Position numbers and translations under genes: made by a program
Notes under the pieces: generated by a model
Databases searched by the model: none
The model's input: only the letters and a program-made list of their open reading frames with translations
Told to the model about the DNA's origin: nothing
Shown: piece by piece, positions 1-5,800 of the stretch
How the letters are laid out: each line of letters starts with the position of its first letter
Numbering within the stretch: the first letter of the stretch is position 1
Assembly (NCBI GenBank): GCA_016177265.1
Contig: JACOVP010000031.1
Span: 1-7,774, forward strand
Length of the DNA stretch: 7,774 bases
Direction of reading: 5' to 3'
Source: Candidatus Woesearchaeota archaeon
Lineage (GTDB): Archaea; Nanobdellota; Nanobdellia; SCGC-AAA011-G17; UBA489

Positions 1-2
1 AC

Positions 3-40
3 TCTATAATGATAACAAAAAACTACTATAATGAAGTGAT
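3..40 (+). promoter_or_regulatory. Probable promoter and Shine-Dalgarno of the coiled-coil gene
   Basis: A TATA-like element (TCTATAAT, starting at position 3) lies upstream of the ATG at 47. With the 30-nt spacing seen at other promoters in this window, transcription would start near 33 and leave a leader of about 14 nt. That leader contains GTGAT at 36-40, which can pair with the ATCAC of the archaeal 16S 3' tail, 6 nt before the ATG. The TATA match is weaker than the TTTATAAAG boxes elsewhere, and the sequence further upstream is outside the window, so this is tentative. Confidence 0.4.
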
Positions 41-46
41 AATAAG

Positions 47-1456
47 ATGGCTTTGGAACTCTTTACAGCAATTCAAGAATGGGTAACCGTTATTATCCTG
101 CTAATTGCTGCTGGCATCTGGTACAAGACGAGAAAAGAACGTGACATAACGCTCATCAAGTCCTATCGTGTCTTTAATGTGATTTTGCTCCTTGCCCTGC
201 CTTTCTTGCTCCGCGTGATTAAGTTTATTCCCCAAGACATCAATCGCATCTTGCAGGCAACCTTGTTCTTCTTGATCTTCTTTGTCCTAGTCGTCATTGC
301 CGTCCGTGAACAGAAGCGTATGCGTGGTGAACGAACGAAAGAGCTTCGTGAATTATTAGCAGAATCCCAAAAGCACCCTATCCGCTACGAATTTGCTCGC
401 CGCATTGTTGTCCCTGAATTGCAAAAATTGCGGAAGAAGGAAGAGGAAATGAAGAAACAGCAAGCCATAGCCGATGCAAAAACAAGAGAGATGGAAAAGC
501 GGGAAGCAAAACTCAAGCAAGAGGAAGAGATGCTCAAAAAGGAACGGGAAAGTGTCAAGCAGGAAGAAGAACGGAAAGCACAATTGCAGAAAGAGAATGA
601 GCAAAAAGAGCGGGAGATGAAGAAGAGAGAGGAAGAAACGAATCGTTTGTTGGAAAAAACTAAAGAACGTGAAGCACAGAGTAAGGCATCTGAAGAAAAA
701 CTCCTCCAGCGTGAAAGAGACCTGGAAAAGAAATATGAGGAAACCCTTGCCAAGCTCAGAGCAAAGAAAACAGAAGAGCTCAGTCAGTTGCGTGCAGAAT
801 ACAAGGTCATCAAGAAGCAATTGTATGATCGCATCAAGCGCCGCGAAGGAGAATTTGATCGCCTGGAAGAAGACTTGGAACGCAGAGAACAGGAGCTCCG
901 CGACAAAATCAAGCTCTACCAGAATATCGACAAGATTACGGAGCAGAAGAATGCAGAAATGGATCGTCGCAGAAACGCCTTGCGCAAAATCGAAGAAAAA
1001 ACAGCACGTGAAGCACAGCAATTGCGTGAAGCGCAGCAACAATTCGCTGAAGAACGTCGCAAATTCCAGCAGGAAGTGGAAGCATTCAAAGACCATGAAG
1101 ATGAGGTTGTGGAAGAGCAAGAAAAAAGTCAGAAGCGAGTTGCACGTGCAGAGAAGATGGTGGCAGATGCCCAGCAACTTCGTGAAGAAGCACGCATGAA
1201 GGAGCAAGAAGTGCTGAACTGGAAGCAGGAGCTTGATGCTCGCCAGAAAGACGTAGAAAAAGAAGAATCCCGTCTGGTCAAAGAACGTGCTGAACTGGGT
1301 AAGCGAGAAATGGAGTTAAGTAAAAAGGAAGGTGATTTCCTGATGGAAAAATCAGCCTTCGAAGAAATGAAGACTAGTGAAAGGAAGATGCAAAAAAATG
1401 TTCAGAAAGAAAAAACCCAAGAGAAGAAGGAAAATAGCGTGGTGAAGAGGAAGTAA
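47..1456 (+). CDS. Membrane-anchored long coiled-coil protein, function unknown
   Basis: A 469-residue protein that I cannot assign to a named family. The N-terminus has three hydrophobic segments at about residues 11-26, 42-58 and 69-86. The positive-inside rule (KTRKER after the first, REQKRMR after the third) predicts the N-terminus outside and the rest in the cytoplasm. From about residue 126 to 460 the protein is almost purely Glu/Lys/Arg/Gln/Ala with spaced Leu/Met/Ile. I find no proline after residue 123, no cysteine and very few glycines, so this is a near-continuous coiled coil, of the order of 50 nm if fully extended. The last 25 residues are very lysine-rich. It resembles SMC/Rad50 arms, myosin tails and tropomyosin only in composition and has no ATPase motif. 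One base separates it from the next gene, also a three-helix membrane protein, so the two are probably co-translated partners. An envelope-organising, cytoskeletal or tethering role is inference only. Confidence 0.85.
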   Translation: MALELFTAIQEWVTVIILLIAAGIWYKTRKERDITLIKSYRVFNVILLLALPFLLRVIKFIPQDINRILQATLFFLIFFVLVVIAVREQKRMRGERTKELRELLAESQKHPIRYEFARRIVVPELQKLRKKEEEMKKQQAIADAKTREMEKREAKLKQEEEMLKKERESVKQEEERKAQLQKENEQKEREMKKREEETNRLLEKTKEREAQSKASEEKLLQRERDLEKKYEETLAKLRAKKTEELSQLRAEYKVIKKQLYDRIKRREGEFDRLEEDLERREQELRDKIKLYQNIDKITEQKNAEMDRRRNALRKIEEKTAREAQQLREAQQQFAEERRKFQQEVEAFKDHEDEVVEEQEKSQKRVARAEKMVADAQQLREEARMKEQEVLNWKQELDARQKDVEKEESRLVKERAELGKREMELSKKEGDFLMEKSAFEEMKTSERKMQKNVQKEKTQEKKENSVVKRK

Positions 1457-1457
1457 G

Positions 1458-1799
1458 ATGGTCTACGAAAACCTTGCAACAATCCTCTACGGCGGAGCAC
1501 TGGTATGGGCACTGGTAACAGTGGTCTTTACAGTGAAAAATCGTGACTTTGAGCGCGGTGAGGTAGAAAACACAGTCAATGCCTTGTTGTTTGGATTTTT
1601 TATCATGATGATTATCTTGCTTATCCGCTTCCTGGAAAGCCTGAATACATGGAAGCCAGAACTCCTCTTATCACTCACAGCAGAAGCAGCAACGTACCTA
1701 GGCTATTTGACCCAGATTGAAATATTAGCACTCGCCCCCTTATTGGCGGTCTGTTGCTTGGTCGCCATGTTCTTGGCAAAGGACATCCTCGGAAAATAA
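1458..1799 (+). CDS. Small three-helix membrane protein, partner of the coiled-coil protein
   Basis: A 113-residue hydrophobic protein not recognised as a known family. Transmembrane segments are predicted at about residues 10-26, 41-59 and 87-107. A charged loop (KNRDFERGE) follows the first segment and a longer loop, about residues 60-86, follows the second. Charge distribution predicts N-out/C-in, the same topology and helix number as the N-terminal part of the preceding gene. The ATG lies one base after that gene's TAA. A weak Shine-Dalgarno (GGTGA at 1441-1445 or GAGG at 1447-1450) sits inside the upstream coding sequence, so translation is likely coupled. The matching topology suggests the two proteins may pack together in the membrane or descend from one ancestral module. 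Neither idea is proven by the sequence. Confidence 0.8.
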   Translation: MVYENLATILYGGALVWALVTVVFTVKNRDFERGEVENTVNALLFGFFIMMIILLIRFLESLNTWKPELLLSLTAEAATYLGYLTQIEILALAPLLAVCCLVAMFLAKDILGK

Positions 1800-1800
1800 A

Positions 1801-1816
1801 AGAAAGCTTTATAAAG
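1801..1816 (+). promoter_or_regulatory. BRE/TATA promoter of psmB
   Basis: The sequence AGAAAGC followed by TTTATAAAG is a textbook archaeal BRE plus TATA box. The same AGAAA-purine-N-TTTATAAAG arrangement recurs before the antitoxin gene and the S26 peptidase gene. The spacing at those two genes predicts a start site near 1838 and a 19-nt leader for psmB. The box begins only 8 nt after the stop codon of the preceding membrane gene. Confidence 0.75.
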
Positions 1817-1844
1817 GAGGAAAGAAAGAAAAGGGTATACTTCT

Positions 1845-1852
1845 GGTGATCC
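1845..1852 (+). promoter_or_regulatory. Extended Shine-Dalgarno GGTGATCC of psmB
   Basis: GGTGATCC, ending 4 nt before the ATG at 1857, is perfectly complementary to the GGATCACC of the conserved archaeal 16S rRNA 3' end. It fixes the psmB start and marks this gene as SD-led, unlike the apparently leaderless genes downstream. Confidence 0.8.
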
Positions 1853-1856
1853 TTTC

Positions 1857-2504
1857 ATGAAACAAATTGAAGAGCTGGTCAAAAAAGGAACAACAACCAT
1901 CGGTATAGTCTGCAAAGAGGGCATTGTGCTGGCGGCAGATAAGAGGGCAACAGCAGCAGGCCGTCTCATCTTGGAAAAGAATGTGGACAAGATTGTTCCC
2001 ATTACGGACAACATAGCGTTTACGACAGCAGGTTTATTCTCTGATATCCAGTTGATTACCAAGATCATTAAGGCGGAATTAAATTTAAGAAAGATGCGCA
2101 TAGGCAAAGAGCCGAATGTGAAGGAAGTAGCCAATCTCCTGGGCATTATAGTGTATAACAATATCCGAAAGTTCTCCACTATCCCTGGTATTGTTGGCTT
2201 CTTGCTGGGCGGCGTGGATAATGAGGGATTCCATCTCTATAGCATCGGTGTTGATGGATCTGTGCTCATTGCTGAGGAATACGCTGCTGACGGTTCAGGC
2301 ATGATCACTGCCTTGGGGGTTTTGGACACGCTCTACAAAAAAGATCTGACTACTGCCGAAGGCGTCAAATTGGCAATCCGTACCATCAATGCAGCCATCC
2401 AGCGGGATACAGCAACAGGCGAAGGAATCGATGTCTTTACTATTACGAAAGCAGGTGTCAAGAAAATATTTAGCCAGAAACTCGACACTACCATTACTGC
2501 ATAA
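1857..2504 (+). CDS. psmB: Proteasome beta subunit (20S core, Thr protease)
   Basis: This is the catalytic beta subunit of the archaeal 20S proteasome, an N-terminal nucleophile hydrolase. Beta rings sit between alpha rings and degrade proteins delivered by ATPases such as PAN or Cdc48. The protein has 215 residues. A short propeptide, residues 1-11 ending in Gly, precedes TTTIGI, so autocleavage would expose Thr12 as mature Thr1. Other active-site positions are visible: Asp28 (mature Asp17), Lys45 (the Lys33 equivalent, displaced by a one-residue insertion), Ser147 in a GSG motif (Ser129) and Asp184 in QRD (Asp166). The residue matching Ser169 is Thr187 (RDTATG rather than the usual RDSASG), a conservative change. 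A strong TATA box and an extended SD precede the gene, suggesting high expression. No alpha subunit or ATPase gene is present here. The gene is followed by aCPSF1/FttA, an adjacency found in many archaea. Confidence 0.96.
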   Translation: MKQIEELVKKGTTTIGIVCKEGIVLAADKRATAAGRLILEKNVDKIVPITDNIAFTTAGLFSDIQLITKIIKAELNLRKMRIGKEPNVKEVANLLGIIVYNNIRKFSTIPGIVGFLLGGVDNEGFHLYSIGVDGSVLIAEEYAADGSGMITALGVLDTLYKKDLTTAEGVKLAIRTINAAIQRDTATGEGIDVFTITKAGVKKIFSQKLDTTITA

Positions 2505-2517
2505 GTGATCACCATCG

Positions 2518-2523
2518 TTTTTT
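2518..2523 (+). terminator. U-tract after psmB
   Basis: Six consecutive T lie 14 nt after the psmB stop codon with no GC-rich hairpin upstream, the form expected of archaeal intrinsic or FttA-assisted terminators. They lie in the 77-nt psmB-aCPSF1 spacer, so termination here would limit read-through into the next gene. The perfect palindrome GTGATCAC at 2505-2512 is just upstream. Function is inferred. Confidence 0.35.
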
Positions 2524-2581
2524 CAAAAAAGAAGAGTTCACCTCGCTCCCTTGCTAGCAAAAAAGAGCTCTAGAATGCAAA

Positions 2582-4486
2582 ATGACAGCTATCATTGATG
2601 AAATCTTAAAGAACTTACCAGAAAATGCTCAGATTAGTGAAACGATTTTTGAAGGAGCAAACATTATTTTATACACCAAGAGTCGTGAGTTCTTCCTCAA
2701 TCAGCACGACGTCATCAGGAACATCGTAAACAGTATTAAAAAACGTGTTGAGGTCCGCCCAGACCCTTCCATCACCGTCGACCCAGAAAAAGCAGAGCCC
2801 ATCATCCGCAAAATCATCCCAGAAGATGCAGGCATCGCAAAAATCATTTTTGATATCCCTCGTTCCATAGTGATTATTGACGCAGAACGCCCGGGTATTG
2901 CCATCGGTAAGCAAGGAGAGCTCCTAAGAGAGGTTAAGCAACAAGTCTACTGGGTTCCCTTCATCCGGAGAACGCCTGCGCTTCGTTCGCAAATTATTGA
3001 AAATATCCATGCAGTATTATATGAAAACAATGACTATAGAAAGAAATTCCTCGATAAAGTAGGTCATCGCATCTATGATGGCTGGCTTCGTGGAGAGAAA
3101 AAGCAAGAGTGGATTAGATTGACAGTGTTAGGTGCAGGCCGTCACGTCGGTCGTTCATGCATGTTCTTGCAAACACCAGAATCAAGAATCCTGATTGACT
3201 GTGGCATCAATGTTGCTGCCTCAGAGCCAGATTGCTATCCGCAATTAGACACCCCTGAATTCCGCATAGAAGAATTAGATGCAGTTATTTTATCACACTC
3301 GCACATTGATCATGGCGGATTCATCCCTTACTTGTACAAAATGGGCTATCGTGGTCCAGTCTATTGCACTGCTCCAACACGGGACGTCACTGCTCTGCTC
3401 ACGCTCGATTTCATTGGGGTAGCCTTCAAGCAAGCAAAAAGAGCGCTCTACACTGCAGCAGATATCCGTGAAATGGTCAAGCATACCGTCTGTTTAGAGT
3501 TCGGTGAAGTAACCGATATTACACCAGATATGCGATTAACCTTTTACAATGCAGGCCATATTCTAGGAAGCTCCATGGTACATTTGCATATTGGCAACGG
3601 TCTCCATAATTTTCTGTATTCCGGGGATTTTAAGTATGCCCGTACTGCCCTCCTTGAGCCAGCAGAATCCAAGTTTCCTCGCTTAGAAACCGTCATGATG
3701 GAAAGCACCTATGGCGCAAAAACCGATGTGTTGTTGCCGAGAAAAGAAGCAGAAGCAGCCCTGATTAACACTGCCAAAGAAACCATTGAGCGTGGTGGCA
3801 AGGCCCTAATCCCCGTGCTTGGTGTTGGTCGTGCGCAGGAAATCATGCTCATCCTCGAAGAAGCCATCAGGACAGGCAGGCTCATGAAAGTGCCTGTGTA
3901 TGTTCATGGCATGGTCTGGGACGTCACTGCCATCCACACAGCCTATCCAGACTTCCTCAACAGGAATATTCGGAAAGCAATCTTCCACAAAGACGAAAAT
4001 CCTTTCTTATCTGACATCTTCAAGCGCGTCGGCTCCAAGAAGGAGCAGGACCAGATCATCAACGACGAAGGACCCTGCATCATCTTGGCAACTGCAGGAT
4101 TTTTGAACGCCGGTGCATCGTTGGAATACTTCAAGGCCCTTGCCCACAATCCAAGAAACACCGTCATCTTTGTGTCCTACCAGTATGAGGGCAGTGTCGG
4201 CAGGAGAGTGCAAGGCGGTGAGAGAGAAGTCCAGATCCCAAACTCCGGAGAAAGGCCGGAAATCATCAAGGTCAATATGGCGGTAAAATCCATCAGCTCA
4301 TTAACGGGCCATGCCGGTCGTAATGAATTGACGCGCTTTATCCATGACGTATCCCCCCGCCCAAAAAAAATTATCATCAACCACGGCGAGGCATCAAAAT
4401 GTCTTGACCTCGCATCATCGCTCTACAAGATGGCACATATCGAAACCGTTGCGCCTCGAAACCTGGATTCTATTAGGCTGTTGTAA
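2582..4486 (+). CDS. fttA: aCPSF1/FttA: KH-beta-CASP metallo-beta-lactamase ribonuclease and termination factor
   Basis: Archaeal CPSF1 (FttA) cleaves nascent RNA at U-rich sites with its zinc-dependent metallo-beta-lactamase/beta-CASP fold and releases RNA polymerase, the archaeal counterpart of CPSF73. At 634 residues it has the usual family length. Order: two N-terminal KH-type regions (about 1-65 and 66-145; the second contains the GKQG loop at 109-112), then the lactamase core from about 178. Metal ligands: Asp206 (LIDCG), His239-x-His241-x-Asp243-His244, His326 (GHILGS), Asp349 (SGDFKY) and His601 (INHGEA). Beta-CASP motif A is Glu374 (MESTYG) and motif C His577 (TGHAGR). Two usually conserved stretches differ: TAGFLNAG at 504-511 where TSGML-type sequence is expected, and GHAGR where GHSDR is common. 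The catalytic ligands are intact, so activity is expected. No clear TATA box or SD precedes the ATG. It may be transcribed with psmB or from a weak spacer promoter. Confidence 0.95.
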   Translation: MTAIIDEILKNLPENAQISETIFEGANIILYTKSREFFLNQHDVIRNIVNSIKKRVEVRPDPSITVDPEKAEPIIRKIIPEDAGIAKIIFDIPRSIVIIDAERPGIAIGKQGELLREVKQQVYWVPFIRRTPALRSQIIENIHAVLYENNDYRKKFLDKVGHRIYDGWLRGEKKQEWIRLTVLGAGRHVGRSCMFLQTPESRILIDCGINVAASEPDCYPQLDTPEFRIEELDAVILSHSHIDHGGFIPYLYKMGYRGPVYCTAPTRDVTALLTLDFIGVAFKQAKRALYTAADIREMVKHTVCLEFGEVTDITPDMRLTFYNAGHILGSSMVHLHIGNGLHNFLYSGDFKYARTALLEPAESKFPRLETVMMESTYGAKTDVLLPRKEAEAALINTAKETIERGGKALIPVLGVGRAQEIMLILEEAIRTGRLMKVPVYVHGMVWDVTAIHTAYPDFLNRNIRKAIFHKDENPFLSDIFKRVGSKKEQDQIINDEGPCIILATAGFLNAGASLEYFKALAHNPRNTVIFVSYQYEGSVGRRVQGGEREVQIPNSGERPEIIKVNMAVKSISSLTGHAGRNELTRFIHDVSPRPKKIIINHGEASKCLDLASSLYKMAHIETVAPRNLDSIRLL

Positions 4487-4490
4487 GAAT

Positions 4491-4516
4491 TTCGGAAAAG
4501 TCGTAAAATTTCCGAA
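4491..4516. repeat. Inverted repeat TTCGGAAA / TTTCCGAA
   Basis: An 8-bp perfect inverted repeat (arms 4491-4498 and 4509-4516) with a 10-nt AT-rich loop starts 4 nt after the fttA stop codon. It could form a small hairpin at the fttA 3' end, followed by TTTTT at 4525-4529 in a terminator-like arrangement. It could instead be a protein-binding site, because its half-site TCGGAAA matches the TCAGAAA boxes around the downstream promoter. Confidence 0.6.
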
Positions 4517-4553
4517 TTTATGTATTTTTCAGAAAAGTTTATAAAGTCAGAAA
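4492..4553 (+). promoter_or_regulatory. Candidate antitoxin operator: four TCRGAAA boxes around the promoter
   Basis: TCRGAAA occurs four times in 62 bp: TCGGAAA at 4492-4498, its complement at 4509-4515, and TCAGAAA at 4529-4535 and 4547-4553. The last two flank the TATA box at 4538-4546 and start 18 nt apart. AbrB-type antitoxins commonly repress their own operons through repeated sites at the promoter, so an operator is the natural reading. No binding is shown, and AT-rich sequence makes GAAA-containing words fairly common. Confidence 0.45.
4531..4546 (+). promoter_or_regulatory. BRE/TATA promoter of the toxin-antitoxin pair
   Basis: AGAAAAG followed by TTTATAAAG is almost identical to the psmB and S26 peptidase promoters. 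The first T of the box is exactly 30 nt before the ATG at 4568, which predicts a leaderless message. This argues against the in-frame ATG at 4520, which lies upstream of the TATA box. Confidence 0.75.
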
Positions 4554-4567
4554 TATCGAAAAAGCTC

Positions 4568-4840
4568 ATGGAACAGGTACATATGTTTATGGTGGACAAA
4601 GTAAAGCTCGGAAAGAAAGGACAAATAACCATACCAAAAAAAATACGCGATGAAGATAGTCTGAAAGAAGATGATGTCTTTATAGTAAAACACATGCCAA
4701 GCGGTACTATTATGTTAGAAAAACAACGAAGGAAAAATCCCTATGATATGATATTTGAAGCGATCGCAATGGCTCCCAAATTTGATGCTGATAAAGCATG
4801 GAAAGAAGTAAAGGAAGAAAGAAAACGAGAAAGGTCATGA
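4568..4840 (+). CDS. AbrB/MazE-type antitoxin (VapB-like)
   Basis: A 90-residue swapped-hairpin (SpoVT-AbrB) DNA-binding protein. The core motif KVKLGKKGQITIPKKIR (about residues 11-27) and the continuing strand pattern to about residue 52 are typical of AbrB/MazE/VapB antitoxins. The C-terminal tail (about 55-90, ending in a charged KEERKRERS stretch) is the kind of segment that wraps the toxin and blocks its active site. Its stop overlaps the PIN gene start (ATGA), a classic antitoxin-toxin arrangement. The open frame reaches an ATG at 4520, but the TATA box at 4538-4546 lies inside that extension, so 4568 is preferred. The ATGs at 4583 and 4589 are less likely alternatives. The protein probably represses its own promoter together with the toxin. 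Whether the pair is active, and its formal subfamily, cannot be judged here. Confidence 0.88.
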   Translation: MEQVHMFMVDKVKLGKKGQITIPKKIRDEDSLKEDDVFIVKHMPSGTIMLEKQRRKNPYDMIFEAIAMAPKFDADKAWKEVKEERKRERS

Positions 4841-5238
4841 AATATTGTGCCGATACATGGTTTATTCTTAAATCTTTTGAGAAGGATGCTTTAGGTCTGG
4901 ATATCATTAAAGAAGCAAAATTTGGAAAAGCACAAGTGATTATACCTATCAGTGTATTCGCTGAATCAACAAAAAAATTAATGCAGCAAAGCATTCCTCT
5001 GAAAGCAATTGATCTATTTTTTCAAGGTATAGAAAATACAGAAGATATAATATTGGTGAATCTCGAAAAAAATATCGCTCAAGAAGCAGCAAAAATTTCA
5101 TTGAGTCATAACATAGCGATGCTAGATGCATTCGTAGCTGCCACAGCAAAAATAATGGGATGTGAATATCTCCTTACGAAAGATGAAGATTTTAAGTCAC
5201 TGATAAAAAGAAGATACATAAGAGTAAAATCTTGGTAA
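4837..5238 (+). CDS. PIN-domain ribonuclease toxin (VapC-like)
   Basis: A 133-residue single-domain PIN protein, the expected VapC size. VapC toxins are Mg-dependent endoribonucleases that cut tRNA or rRNA when not held by the antitoxin. The acidic metal-binding residues are all present: Asp6 (CADTWF), Glu43 (VFAEST), Asp97 (MLDAFVAATA) and Asp116/Asp118 (LLTKDEDF). The ending, a predicted strand and KSW, is also typical. The chosen start overlaps the antitoxin stop as ATGA. An in-frame ATG at 4798 would add 13 lysine/arginine-rich residues before the first PIN strand and is unlikely. AAAGGT just before the ATG may serve as a weak SD. The intact acidic set suggests a functional nuclease. The RNA target cannot be inferred. 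Confidence 0.88.
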   Translation: MKYCADTWFILKSFEKDALGLDIIKEAKFGKAQVIIPISVFAESTKKLMQQSIPLKAIDLFFQGIENTEDIILVNLEKNIAQEAAKISLSHNIAMLDAFVAATAKIMGCEYLLTKDEDFKSLIKRRYIRVKSW

Positions 5239-5268
5239 ACCGTTTATCACTTTAAAGTAGAAACAGAA

Positions 5269-5284
5269 AGAAAGATTTATAAAG
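5269..5284 (+). promoter_or_regulatory. BRE/TATA promoter of the S26 peptidase
   Basis: AGAAAGA plus TTTATAAAG is the third copy in this window of the same promoter signature. The first T lies exactly 30 nt before the ATG at 5306, so the transcript is probably leaderless. This decides against the TTG at 5297 as start codon. Confidence 0.75.
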
Positions 5285-5305
5285 TGTTCTCCTCCTTTGT
5301 TCCGG

Positions 5306-5800
5306 ATGAAAATCTACAGCTTCATGGTGCTGTTTCTCTTAGGCATGATAGCAGGAGTGCTTCTTTTGACCTCTCTGCCGGAAGACCAGCTTGAAATGCC
5401 CCTCCAAAAAGAAGAACGTGAAGCTACTCTGCTCGCTCCCAAAGATCGGATTCGCGACGACAACATTCAAGTCTTCAACGATCGTATCGTCATTGATTTG
5501 AAAGATTTGAAAGGCAGAAAAGTTTCCTGGTCCGCCTACGCAGACACAGAATCCATGATTCCAACCTTGGACAATGGCTGCAACGGTCTTGAATTTGTTC
5601 CTGCTTCCCCAAAAGACCTCCATGAAGGAGACGTCATCGCGTTTGAAAAGAATAACCGTTTGATCATTCATCGCATTCAAAAGATTGGACAGGACAAAGA
5701 GGGCTGGTTCGCCATCACCAAAGGCGACAACAATCAATACACTGATGGGAAAGTCCGCTGGGCAGAAGTAAAATATGTAACCTTCGGCATTATCTGCTAA
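5306..5800 (+). CDS. Membrane-anchored S26 (signal peptidase I-like) serine protease
   Basis: A 164-residue protein with one N-terminal membrane anchor (about residues 4-23) and an extracytoplasmic S26 peptidase domain. The catalytic set follows the archaeal/ER Sec11 type (Ser-His-Asp) rather than the bacterial Ser-Lys type: Ser83 in ESMIPTL, His122 in IIHRI, Asp141 in TKGDNN and Asp147 six residues later. These spacings closely match those I recall for yeast Sec11 (Ser44, His83, Asp103, Asp109). The GDVIAF strand (108-113) is also characteristic. Unlike ordinary Sec11, about 55 residues of linker and extra domain separate the anchor from the Ser box. There is no C-terminal membrane segment, and the protein ends in Cys. 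It may be a specialised peptidase for a subset of exported proteins rather than the housekeeping signal peptidase. The ATG at 5306 is chosen from promoter spacing. The stop codon overlaps the convergent gene. Confidence 0.85.
   Translation: MKIYSFMVLFLLGMIAGVLLLTSLPEDQLEMPLQKEEREATLLAPKDRIRDDNIQVFNDRIVIDLKDLKGRKVSWSAYADTESMIPTLDNGCNGLEFVPASPKDLHEGDVIAFEKNNRLIIHRIQKIGQDKEGWFAITKGDNNQYTDGKVRWAEVKYVTFGIIC

Noticed and set aside
669..1199. Overlapping same-strand frame of 176 codons in the coiled-coil gene
   Set aside because: It is a +1 shadow of lysine/glutamate codons with low-complexity Lys/Ser/Arg content and no recognisable motif.
356..1207. Long antisense frame of 283 codons within the coiled-coil gene
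   Set aside because: Its Phe/Leu/Cys-rich translation is the expected complement of a Glu/Lys-rich coiled coil, and it has no promoter or domain.
2505..2512. GTGATCAC palindrome as an operator
   Set aside because: It is a single 8-bp palindrome directly after a stop codon with no second copy found, so chance is a sufficient explanation.
5297..5305. TTG at 5297 as the peptidase start
   Set aside because: The ATG three codons later lies exactly at the predicted transcription start, so a leaderless ATG start is more likely.
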